Of a stretch of DNA of 64,000 nt, positions 18,715 through 26,563 are shown one piece after another. Numbering within the stretch: position 1 is the first letter of the stretch; every line of letters starts with the position of its first letter. The notes beneath the pieces were generated by a model. That model was not told the origin of the DNA, did no database searches, and worked only from the letters and a program-made list of their open reading frames with translations. Origin of the DNA: Congregibacter litoralis KT71 (GTDB lineage: Bacteria > Pseudomonadota > Gammaproteobacteria > Pseudomonadales > Halieaceae); the NCBI RefSeq assembly GCF_000153125.2, contig NZ_CM002299.1:4133338-4197337 (forward strand). The letters are read 5' to 3'. The position numbers and the translations under genes are program-made.

Positions 18715-20436
18715 ATGTCGGAAAGACCGCTAAGCAGATTGAGCGGAGCTGAGGCCATCGCCAAATTTTTGAAGGCCCGGAGAGTCAAACGGGTTTATGG
18801 CGTAATTGGTGGGCATATCCAGCCGATATGCGATGCCTTAGTCCGCATTGGGATCGATTTCGTAGATACCCGCCATGAATGCGCCGCAGTTTACATGGCC
18901 CATGCCGAGGCTCGCTTGACCGGCAATTTCGGGGTCATCATGGCTACCGCCGGGCCAGGAGTGACCAATGCGGTGACCGGCATCGCCAATGCTGATGTGG
19001 CGCGGGTCCCGGTCTTGGTAATCTCCGGCCGCGTGCCGCGGCCCCAGGATGGCATGTCTAGCATGCAGGATATACCGCAAGCCGAGATCGTCCGGCCACT
19101 GTGCCGGCGGGTCGAGGTGGTTTGGTCCGCGAGCCATATCCTGCCCCGGCTCGACGCGACGGTTCGCGCCGCCATGGGAAGTGATGGCGCGCCGGGGCCG
19201 GCTTATATCGATTTCGCCACAGACATTCAGCGGGAAATTTTACCCAAGGCCGATCTAAACCCAGCCTGGCTGGAGCCTTGGCAGCCATCGGTCATGGAAC
19301 CGGAAGCAGATCAACTGGACGCTGCCGCCGCCTTGTTGCGCGCGTCCCGCAGACCCCTGGTTTTGGCAGGCCAGCAGGTGCATGGCTGTTGCGCGGAATT
19401 GGAGGACTTCTTGGAAAAGACCGGGGCGATTTATCTGGACACGACGGAAAGCCGCGGCGCCTTGCCTGGAGGTCATCCGGCGAATGTCCCGGCGATGCGC
19501 GGCAATGCTATGAAGGAATCCGATGTCATCATCACCCTAGGCCGCAAGCTCGATTTTCAAGTGGCGTTTGGATCACCCGCCATCTTTGGCGCCGACACTA
19601 AGTTCATTCGTGTCGGGCGGAATGATGACGATGTCTCGGGCAACCGGCGGGCGGATGCGGAAATCAAGGCCGATGTGGCGCCAGTGTTGCGGCAATTAAC
19701 GAATCGGGACATCGCCCCCAGTAACCCAGACCGCTCCTGGTATAAGGAGATCACCCAGCGGAATGCCGAAAGGAAGGAGGGCTTGGTCAACAAGATCCGC
19801 CAACTTCCCTCTCACGATGGCATCCATCCATATTCTTTAATCGATGCGGTGAATGCCCATGTGGATGAGGAGACCATTGCGGTAATCGACGGCGGCGATA
19901 TTCTGTCCTTTGCCCGAGTGGCGATCAGCGATGCTGCAGCCCTTTTAGACCCTGGGGCGCTGGGCTGCATCGGTGTTGGCGGGGCCTTTGCCAACGCCGC
20001 TGCCCTTTGTCAACCGGACAAAAAAGTCGTCGCAGTGATCGGCGATGGATCCTTCGGCTTTAACGCCATGGAAATCCACACAAGCTCACGCAAGGATGCC
20101 AAAGTGGTGATGGTGATCGCAAATAATAGCGGCTGGAATATTGACAAACATGATCAGATAGAAAATTACAACGGCAACCTTGTCGGAGTCGAACTAGGAT
20201 CCTGCCGCTATGATCAGATCGCGACGGCAGTAGGCGCTTATGGCGAGCGGGTTGAAAAAATTGAAGACCTTCCCGGTGCCTTGGAACGGGCGTTTAAAAA
20301 TGCACCGGCGCTCCTCGATGTGGTCGTCGACCCGACCCCGCAATCACCGGACTTCCTAAGCGGCATGGCATATGTCCATGACCTGCAGGTACTGGGACGC
20401 TGGCACGAGCAGGAAGTCAACTGGCGGGCGGAATAG
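18715..20436 (+). CDS. ThDP-dependent acetolactate-synthase-like enzyme / possible 2-hydroxyacyl-CoA lyase
   Basis: A 573-residue thiamine-diphosphate enzyme of the acetolactate synthase / oxalyl-CoA decarboxylase / 2-hydroxyacyl-CoA lyase superfamily. The N-terminal domain has Y-G-V-I-G-G-H and the cofactor-activating Glu in R-H-E. The C-terminal domain has the Mg-ThDP motif starting G-D-G-S-F-G and closing with N-N. Start: ATG 18715, with AAGGAC 8 bp upstream. A segment after the Pyr domain (G-M-S-S-M-Q-D-I-P-Q) resembles the lyase/decarboxylase branch more than true acetolactate synthases, and there is no regulatory small subunit gene nearby. Its location 20 bp after a CoA ligase argues for a CoA-thioester substrate. 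Annotation as biosynthetic acetolactate synthase is possible but less likely. Confidence 0.8.
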   Translation: MSERPLSRLSGAEAIAKFLKARRVKRVYGVIGGHIQPICDALVRIGIDFVDTRHECAAVYMAHAEARLTGNFGVIMATAGPGVTNAVTGIANADVARVPVLVISGRVPRPQDGMSSMQDIPQAEIVRPLCRRVEVVWSASHILPRLDATVRAAMGSDGAPGPAYIDFATDIQREILPKADLNPAWLEPWQPSVMEPEADQLDAAAALLRASRRPLVLAGQQVHGCCAELEDFLEKTGAIYLDTTESRGALPGGHPANVPAMRGNAMKESDVIITLGRKLDFQVAFGSPAIFGADTKFIRVGRNDDDVSGNRRADAEIKADVAPVLRQLTNRDIAPSNPDRSWYKEITQRNAERKEGLVNKIRQLPSHDGIHPYSLIDAVNAHVDEETIAVIDGGDILSFARVAISDAAALLDPGALGCIGVGGAFANAAALCQPDKKVVAVIGDGSFGFNAMEIHTSSRKDAKVVMVIANNSGWNIDKHDQIENYNGNLVGVELGSCRYDQIATAVGAYGERVEKIEDLPGALERAFKNAPALLDVVVDPTPQSPDFLSGMAYVHDLQVLGRWHEQEVNWRAE

Positions 20437-20517
20437 TCTGCCACAGGTCGCATGAGTTTTTTGACCTCACTGGAGATAGTTGCGCGGTAAATCTCAGAAA
20501 GCTTAAAGGAAACTGTT

Positions 20518-21279
20518 ATGACACAACTGCTAAAGGACAAGGTCGCATTAGTCACCGGGGGGGCGTCAGGTATCGGCTATGAGACTGCCCGTTCCTTCCT
20601 GCGCGAGGGTGCCCGCGTCATGATCGGCGACATCAATCTCGAACAGGGCCGGAAGGTTGCTGAGGAGCTGTCCTCACTGGGAGACATTGCCTTTGTCGAA
20701 AACAATGTAACAGCTGAGGCATCCTGCCAGAATGCGGTCGAGCACACGGTCAAGCGATTTGGCCGCCTGGACATCGCCGTCAACAATGCGGGTGTGATAG
20801 GCGAGACAAAGCCCCTGCTTGAATTATCCGCGGAGGGCTGGCAGCGAACGATGAATATCAACATCAACGGGGTGTTCTTCGGGCTGAAAGCCCAGGTAAA
20901 TCAGATGCTGGCAACCGGTGGGTCGATCATCAACCTGGCATCTATCGCCTCGAAGATCGCCACACCGAGCTGCGCGGACTATATCACGAGCAAACACGCC
21001 GTGGACGGTTTGACGAAAGCGGCGGCGTTGGATTACGCGACTATGGGCATTCGTATTAATTCAGTTGGCCCTGGCGTTATTGAAACGCCGTTGCTTGGCA
21101 CTATAGGGCAGACCAAAGATGCACAGGGCTCGATAAAGCACGCGATAGGGATGCACCCGATGGGAAGAGTGGGCAAGGTCGGGGAGGTCGCTAACCTGAT
21201 CACCTGGTTAGCCAGTGACCAGGCGTCGTTCTGTACTGGTGGTTACTATCCAATCAATGGCGGCTATCTGGCTCAGTAA
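20518..21279 (+). CDS. Short-chain dehydrogenase/reductase
   Basis: A 253-residue classical SDR with the cofactor motif T-G-G-A-S-G-I-G (residues 14-21), the structural N-N-A-G, a Ser in N-L-A-S, and the catalytic Y-I-T-S-K, followed by the P-G-V-I-E-T-P substrate-loop pattern. It oxidises or reduces a hydroxyl/carbonyl with NAD(P); an Asp after the second strand (I-G-D-I-N) favours NAD. AAAGGA lies 8 bp before ATG 20518. It is 81 bp downstream of the ThDP enzyme in the same direction, so it may be the third gene of that unit and handle an aldehyde, ketone or alcohol released by the lyase. Specificity is not deducible. Confidence 0.88.
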   Translation: MTQLLKDKVALVTGGASGIGYETARSFLREGARVMIGDINLEQGRKVAEELSSLGDIAFVENNVTAEASCQNAVEHTVKRFGRLDIAVNNAGVIGETKPLLELSAEGWQRTMNININGVFFGLKAQVNQMLATGGSIINLASIASKIATPSCADYITSKHAVDGLTKAAALDYATMGIRINSVGPGVIETPLLGTIGQTKDAQGSIKHAIGMHPMGRVGKVGEVANLITWLASDQASFCTGGYYPINGGYLAQ

Positions 21280-21345
21280 CTACCTGTCCCTCCTGAAAAT
21301 TCGATCGCCCTGATTTTATTGACTATTCCTAGCAACCGATGAAGG

Positions 21346-21957
21346 ATGGCAAACATGCCATTCTTTATTCTAGCGGTCATGTTTCTGCGTTCAGTGTTCA
21401 AGTCTCGGCGTCAATTGCTTCTTGAGAATCTGGCATTGCGCCAACAGGTGACCATGCTCCGGAAATCCGTGAAACGCCCTCGCGCTACGGTGGCGGATAA
21501 GCTGTTCTGGATTCTCTTTTCACGCTATGTGGATGGCTGGCGTACAGTACTCCACGGCCTACATCCGGATACTGTCGTACGCTGGCATCGGCAGGGCTTC
21601 CGATTTTACTGGCGCTGGAAAAGTCGAGGCCCTAAGCCGGGACGACCCGCTATGGACGGAGGCCTGCGCAAGCTGATCCGAGAAATGCAGGCAATCAATA
21701 TGGGCTGGGGTGCGCCCAGAATCCATGGTGAATTACTCAAGCTGGGTATCGAAATATCACAGGCGACAGTTTCAAAATATATGGTTCGTCAGAAAAAATC
21801 ACCTTCGCAGACCTGGCGAACTTTTCTTGCCAACCATTCAGAATGTCTGGCGGCGATTGATTTCTTTACGGTTCCCACTGCCGGATTTCGAGTGCTTTAT
21901 GTATTCATCGTGCTCAGCCATGATCGTCGGCAAGTTGTACATTTCAATGTGACAGAA
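21346..21957 (+). pseudogene. Integrase-core transposase, 5' fragment
   Basis: The first 204 or so residues of a DDE integrase-type transposase are present. An N-terminal R-R-Q-L-L-L-E-N-L-A-L-R-Q-Q-V motif and helix-turn-helix region are followed by G-W-G-A-P-R-I-H-G-E-L-L-K-L-G and the first catalytic Asp in A-A-I-D-F-F-T-V-P-T. The second Asp and the Glu are missing, because at about 21957 the sequence switches abruptly to the 3'-truncated glycosyltransferase on the opposite strand. The frame reads a few foreign codons and stops at 21990. The product is certainly inactive. Confidence 0.8.
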
Positions 21958-22486
21958 CACCCCACTGCCCGAAGGGGCTACCGGAATTAGTCTCGTTGAG
22001 CTGTAGCCGGGTTTTTTCCGGGTATCGGCCGGCCCAGTCGCGCAGGACATCGGCACTGCCATCACTGGAGCAGTCGTCGAGCAGGATGACTTCGACGTTG
22101 GGGTAGGTCTGGTCGTAAATGCACTCGAGGCGCTGGCCGAGATACTGTTCGTGGTTGTAGGCGGGAACGATAACACTCACCAGGGGCGAGCCCGATTCAC
22201 CGGGCCAGGCACCGGCTGTGGTCAGCACCGACAGGTCCAGGGCAGCGCCCTCGGTAAACGATGCGTTCAGGCCGCTCAGGTACCTGCGAAGTCGATAGAA
22301 GAGAAAGTAGTGTACTGAAGGTAGCCGCGGTTTGATGTGGGCGCTGGACAAATCCCGCAACCTCACCCCATAGCGTCGCAGACGACTTTTAATTGTCACG
22401 TAATGGTCCGTAGTCTCGTACTGGCCGCGCAAAAGCTTGCGCGCTGCTTCTAGCTGGATGGCCGTGGCGCCATTCCTGACACCACT
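21957..22486 (-). pseudogene. Family-2 glycosyltransferase fragment, truncated at both ends
   Basis: The minus-strand frame is open from just after a TAA (22487-22489) to the junction near 21957. It encodes an Arg-rich N-terminal segment of about 85 residues and then the start of a GT-A domain: L-V-S-V-I-V-P-A-Y-N-H with the nucleotide-binding D-D-C-S-S-D-G-S, and N-E-T-N-S-G-S-P-F. The catalytic half is missing. No ATG is visible at the start of the frame. This is a stray piece of a polysaccharide-synthesis gene stranded inside a catabolic island, evidence that the cargo was assembled by several recombination events. Confidence 0.75.
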
Positions 22487-22549
22487 TTACTCCAGTTCAA
22501 GGCTATCACGACTACGAATAGAGCAACACCATTGGAACCCGTATCAATC

Positions 22550-23323
22550 TCATTTAGCCTGCAGAATCGTCGCCGCGTCAAAGCGCAGCACCCGGCCATT
22601 CATATAGGCACTCTCCATCAGGAAGGCACATGCCTCGGCGAACTCCTGCGGCTCACCCATGCGTTTCGGGGCCTCCACCATGTCTATCAGCGAATCCTGC
22701 ACTTTCTGGTCCAGCCCCTTGATCAACGGCGTGGCGAACAGCCCCGGAGCAATAGAGTTTACCCTTATGCCCAGGCCACCCAACTCGCGGGCGGCCGGGA
22801 GGTTCATGCCGTTGACCCCGGCCTTGGAGGCACTGTAGGCCAGCTGGCCGATCTGGCCTTCAAAGGCCGCGCCGGATGACACATTCACCACCACGCCGCG
22901 CTCACCCTGCTCCGGCGTATTCCCGGCCATCTGCTCCACACACTTGGCCATCACGTTAAACACGCCGCACAGGTTAATGCTGATCACCTGGGCGTACTTG
23001 CTCAGCCCACTGGCCTTGCCCTCCCGATCCAGCAGTTTGCACGGCAGGGGAATGCCGGCCGCGTTGATATTGCCGTGGATGGCGCCAAACTTCTCCATCA
23101 CTTTGGCAATGGCGGCATCGATGCTCTCCTCAGAGGTCACATCAGCCTGACAGAACAGCGCGTTTTCCTCTCCAAGCTCGGCAACCGTGCGCTCGCCCGC
23201 GTCCTGGTTCAGGTCGAGTATCGCGACTTTTGCCTGCTTCTGCGTTACCAGGTGCCTGGCGGCCGCCTGCCCCAGGCCCGAGGCGCCACCTGTCACTACC
23301 ACTACCTTGTTTTCTAGATTCAT
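22550..23323 (-). CDS. 3-Hydroxyacyl-CoA dehydrogenase, type II SDR (HSD17B10-like)
   Basis: A 257-residue SDR with T-G-G-A-S-G-L-G at residues 11-18, N-A-A-G-I, a Ser in N-V-S-S-G-A-A-F-E-G-Q-I-G-Q and catalytic Y-S-A-S-K. The A-F-E-G-Q-I-G-Q-L-A-Y pattern and the insertion before I-N-L-C-G-V-F-N-V-M are characteristic of type II 3-hydroxyacyl-CoA / 2-methyl-3-hydroxybutyryl-CoA dehydrogenases. It would perform the NAD-dependent oxidation of the 3-hydroxyacyl-CoA made by the crotonase of the same operon. It is the last gene of the minus-strand unit starting at 28110, 46 bp after the acyl-CoA dehydrogenase gene. Confidence 0.85.
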   Translation of the reverse strand: MNLENKVVVVTGGASGLGQAAARHLVTQKQAKVAILDLNQDAGERTVAELGEENALFCQADVTSEESIDAAIAKVMEKFGAIHGNINAAGIPLPCKLLDREGKASGLSKYAQVISINLCGVFNVMAKCVEQMAGNTPEQGERGVVVNVSSGAAFEGQIGQLAYSASKAGVNGMNLPAARELGGLGIRVNSIAPGLFATPLIKGLDQKVQDSLIDMVEAPKRMGEPQEFAEACAFLMESAYMNGRVLRFDAATILQAK

Positions 23324-23369
23324 CGGCTAGTCCTGTACTGTGAGTCAATTCCCTGCGGCCGGCACGCCA

Positions 23370-24518
23370 TTACTTGAAGGCCTGGATGCCCGTCAGGCAG
23401 CGGGCAATCAGCAACTTCTGGATCTCTGTGGTGCCATCCGGTATCGGGCTGATAAGGGCCTCGCGGGCCAGGCGCTCCACCACGAACTCCTTGGTCACAC
23501 CATTGCCCCCATGGATTTGCACCGCGTCCCGGGTGGCGTTTACGGCAATCTCAGTGCCGTACCACTTGGCCATGGAGCACTCCTTGTCGGCGCGGATGCC
23601 ACTCTCCACCAGGGTAATAGCGCGATAGGCCAACAGTCTTGCGGCATCAACCTGGGTGGCCATGGTGGCAAGTTTGTCGGCGATCAACTGGTGTCCCGCG
23701 ATCGGCTTACCGTGCTGTGAGCGCTCCTGGGAATACTTTATCGACTCGTCCAGGGCCCGGCGCGCAGTGGCCACGCCCCACATGGCCATGTGGCAGCGGG
23801 CGTATTCAAACAGCTTCATGGTATTTTTCAGGCCCTGGCCCTGTTCGCCCAGGGTATTGCTCACCGGCACCCGAACATCGGACAGGAAAATCTGCGCCGT
23901 GGACTGGCCGTTGAGCGCCAGTTTCTTGATTCCCATCACGTCGTAACCGTGTTCTTCACGATCAATCAGGATATGGCTGATCTCGTTGTCGCCGGTGCGG
24001 CAGGTGCAAATCAGCAGATCTGAGTACTCACCGTTGGTAATCCAGGTCTTTTCCCCGTTGATGACCCAGTGATCACCCTCGCGCACCGCCCGGGTTTTCA
24101 CCGCCGCAACATCGGAGCCCACATCCGGCTCGGAGATACCCAGGGCAATGAATTTGTCACAGTTGAGCACATCGGCCAGGTACTTTTCCTTCATCTCAGC
24201 CGAAGCCAGCTGGCTCAACATCTCAGCGCCGACACAATTAATAAAACCCGGCGTGGCCAGGTCCAGCGAGGTGTAGGCAATTTCCTCAAACACCATCAGG
24301 TGGGTCAACCAGTCCATGCCGAACCCGCCCCACTGCTCATCGTGCGGCGCCTTGATCATGCCGTAGTCCGTAAACTGCTTGACCCAGGCCTGCATTTTGT
24401 CCCGCGGGATAAACCCCTCGCCGTGCTCAAGAAATGCCGGCTCGACCTCGGCGTCGAGAAATCGGCGCAGGCTCTCCAACACCATATTCTGTTCTTCGCT
24501 TCGATTAAAGTTCATCAT
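23370..24518 (-). CDS. Acyl-CoA dehydrogenase with Asp at the catalytic-base position
   Basis: A 382-residue FAD-dependent acyl-CoA dehydrogenase (usual length). It has the A-L-G-I-S-E-P-D-V-G-S-D substrate/FAD signature, W-I-T-N-G for FAD, Q-I-H-G-G-N-G-V and the C-terminal G-T-T-E-I-Q-K-L-L-I-A-R. The residue immediately before G-T-T-E-I-Q, where MCAD- and SCAD-type enzymes carry the catalytic Glu, is Asp361 (codon GAT at 23436-23438). Aspartate here has been reported for some alicyclic acyl-CoA dehydrogenases, so a cyclic or branched substrate is conceivable. It would deliver electrons to ETF. It sits between thiolase (9 bp) and 3-hydroxyacyl-CoA dehydrogenase genes. Confidence 0.9.
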   Translation of the reverse strand: MMNFNRSEEQNMVLESLRRFLDAEVEPAFLEHGEGFIPRDKMQAWVKQFTDYGMIKAPHDEQWGGFGMDWLTHLMVFEEIAYTSLDLATPGFINCVGAEMLSQLASAEMKEKYLADVLNCDKFIALGISEPDVGSDVAAVKTRAVREGDHWVINGEKTWITNGEYSDLLICTCRTGDNEISHILIDREEHGYDVMGIKKLALNGQSTAQIFLSDVRVPVSNTLGEQGQGLKNTMKLFEYARCHMAMWGVATARRALDESIKYSQERSQHGKPIAGHQLIADKLATMATQVDAARLLAYRAITLVESGIRADKECSMAKWYGTEIAVNATRDAVQIHGGNGVTKEFVVERLAREALISPIPDGTTEIQKLLIARCLTGIQAFK

Positions 24519-24527
24519 CGCACTTGC

Positions 24528-25766
24528 TCACTTGGAAAATACATTTATGACCGCCGTCGCTTCCTCGACGCCGAAAATACCGCCGCCGTTTTCCTGCACC
24601 GCAACCCGGGCGCCAGCCACCTGGCGCGCCCCGGCCTCACCGCGTAGTTGGGTCACCAACTCGTAGACCTGGCCCAGACCGGTGGCGCCGATAGGGTGCC
24701 CCTTTGACTCCAGTCCACCCGAGGGGTTGATCGGCACTCTGCCGCCCACGGTAAAGTCACCGCGCTCAGCCGCTGGCCCCGCTTCACCATAGGGCACCAG
24801 TTGCAGGTTCTCCGCCTGGATAATCTCGCCCATAGCGGTGGCGTCGTGCACCTCGGCCACATCCACCTCTGCAGGGCTGATGCCGGCCTGTTCATAGGCC
24901 TCGGCCGCAGCGAGCGCGGTGAGGTGGTTTTTGTACTCATCCGCGCCGCGGCTGCTGCCGGAGCGAACCACGCTGCTAAGCAAGCGCACGGCGCGCGATG
25001 CCGTGCCGTTCAAGCTGGCCAGACCCCGGCTGTTGCAGATGACCGCCGCCGCCGAGCCATCGGAGATGGGCGCACACATCGGTAGCGTCAAGGGATAGGT
25101 GATCGGCGGCGCATGCATTACCTCGTCAATGCTGTAAGGCTGTTGGTATTGCGACAGCGGGTTATGCACCGAATGACTGTGGTTCTTGGCCGACACCGAG
25201 GCAATCTGACGCTGTGTGGTACCAAAGGTTTTCATGTGCAGCCTGCAGAAAGCAGCGTAGACATCCATAAACATGCTGTAAGGCTTCTGCGACTGTGAGC
25301 CGGCCGGCGGGTCAATGCCCTCCCCCATACGCAGCAGGATCTCCTTGTTGTGCTCGACACAGGAAACATCCCAGGCCGAATCGAAGGCCGCAAACATCCG
25401 CGCCTTGTCCGGGCTGTTCATTTTTTCTGTGCCCACCGCCAGGGCAATGTCACAACTGCCCGCGCGTATCGCCTGTGCCGCCAGGTACAGCGCGGAAGTC
25501 GCCGAGGCACAGGCGCCCTCCACATTGAAAATGGGAATGCCCTCAAAGCCCATGGAGCGCAGGGCCACCTGACCGGGGATCATGTGCTGGTCCTGCATAA
25601 ATCCCACCACGCAGGAACCAAAATAGGCCTGGCGAACCTGGGATTTCTCGGCACCGGCATCGGCCAGCGCCTGCTCAACCGACTCCCGTGTCAGATCCTT
25701 GTAGCTGCGATCCAGGTGGCGCCCAAACTGGGTCATGCCCACACCGGCAATAAAAATGTCACTCAT
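24528..25766 (-). CDS. SCP2-type thiolase / acetyl-CoA acyltransferase
   Basis: A 412-residue thiolase of the SCP-x/lipid-transfer branch. The nucleophilic Cys is in V-E-G-A-C-A-S-A-T-S-A near residue 86, an E-V-H-D-A-T replaces the N-E-A-F loop of classical thiolases, and the C-terminal G-H-P-I-G-A-T-G-L holds the base His. The second active-site Cys region of classical biosynthetic thiolases is replaced by Q-E-N-G-G-G-I-F-G, as usual for this branch. Enzymes of this kind often cleave branched or sterol-side-chain 3-ketoacyl-CoAs, and some act as aldolase partners. It lies 5 bp downstream of the crotonase gene and would release acetyl- or propionyl-CoA at the end of the cycle. Confidence 0.85.
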   Translation of the reverse strand: MSDIFIAGVGMTQFGRHLDRSYKDLTRESVEQALADAGAEKSQVRQAYFGSCVVGFMQDQHMIPGQVALRSMGFEGIPIFNVEGACASATSALYLAAQAIRAGSCDIALAVGTEKMNSPDKARMFAAFDSAWDVSCVEHNKEILLRMGEGIDPPAGSQSQKPYSMFMDVYAAFCRLHMKTFGTTQRQIASVSAKNHSHSVHNPLSQYQQPYSIDEVMHAPPITYPLTLPMCAPISDGSAAAVICNSRGLASLNGTASRAVRLLSSVVRSGSSRGADEYKNHLTALAAAEAYEQAGISPAEVDVAEVHDATAMGEIIQAENLQLVPYGEAGPAAERGDFTVGGRVPINPSGGLESKGHPIGATGLGQVYELVTQLRGEAGARQVAGARVAVQENGGGIFGVEEATAVINVFSK

Positions 25767-25771
25767 GGGGG

Positions 25772-26563
25772 TTACCGCCCTTTGAATTCGGGTTTGCGTT
25801 TCTCAGCAAAAGCGCTGAGTCCTTCCTGCATATCCCAGGATCGCAGGTGGCGACGGAACTCAAACTGCTCGTGCAGCAGGGCATCGTCGCGACTTTTATC
25901 CAGTGCCGCATTAGCCACCGACAGCATGCGGCTCATGGCAATGGGGCTGTTGCCGGCGATATGTTGCGCCAGGGCCTGGGCAGCCGACTGAAGCTCGTCC
26001 GCTGGCACCACCTCATTGACAAAGCCGTACTGGCACATGGCCTCTGCCGACAGGGTCTTCCCCGTCAGTAACAGGTACTTGGCCACATTCAGTGGCACCA
26101 GGCGGGGAAGCACCGAGGCACCGCCACCACCGGGGTACACCCCGAAGTTGGCGTGAGCATCGCCGATTTTCGCGTCCTCGGAAGCGACCACCAGGTCGGC
26201 ACACATGGCCAGCTCCAGCCCACCGGCCAGGGTGATGCCATTGAGTGCAGCAATCACCGGCTTGGGAAAGTTGTGCAGCGGCAGAAAAACCTGGCTCAGC
26301 AAGCGGTCGAGAAAGTCGGGCTCGCCATATTGAACCTCATCGAGACCCTGGCGGATTTCCTTCAGGTCCGCACCCGCACAGAAAGCACGACCGTTACCGG
26401 TGACAATCAATACCCGAATACCGTCATCGGCAGCAATTTCCGGCAGGTAGTTTTCAAACAGGGAAACCATCGCCAGGTTGAGGGAGTTCATATCCTCTGG
26501 CCGGTTCAACACCAGGCGGGCAACAGCGCCGTCCTTTTCATACAGTAGCGCCTGCTCACTCAT
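25772..26563 (-). CDS. Enoyl-CoA hydratase/isomerase (crotonase family)
   Basis: A 264-residue crotonase-fold enzyme. The oxyanion-hole segments are F-C-A-G-A-D-L-K-E and N-G-I-T-L-A-G-G-L-E-L-A, the latter carrying the first catalytic Glu. The position of the second catalytic Glu in mitochondrial hydratase (P-E-I-T-L-G) reads A-H-A-N-F-G, so that Glu is replaced by His. The enzyme may be an isomerase, hydrolase or unusual hydratase instead of a standard one. ATG 26563 is chosen because it overlaps the stop of the upstream CoA ligase by 4 bp, a coupled-translation arrangement; longer in-frame extensions run into the ligase gene. Confidence 0.87.
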   Translation of the reverse strand: MSEQALLYEKDGAVARLVLNRPEDMNSLNLAMVSLFENYLPEIAADDGIRVLIVTGNGRAFCAGADLKEIRQGLDEVQYGEPDFLDRLLSQVFLPLHNFPKPVIAALNGITLAGGLELAMCADLVVASEDAKIGDAHANFGVYPGGGGASVLPRLVPLNVAKYLLLTGKTLSAEAMCQYGFVNEVVPADELQSAAQALAQHIAGNSPIAMSRMLSVANAALDKSRDDALLHEQFEFRRHLRSWDMQEGLSAFAEKRKPEFKGR

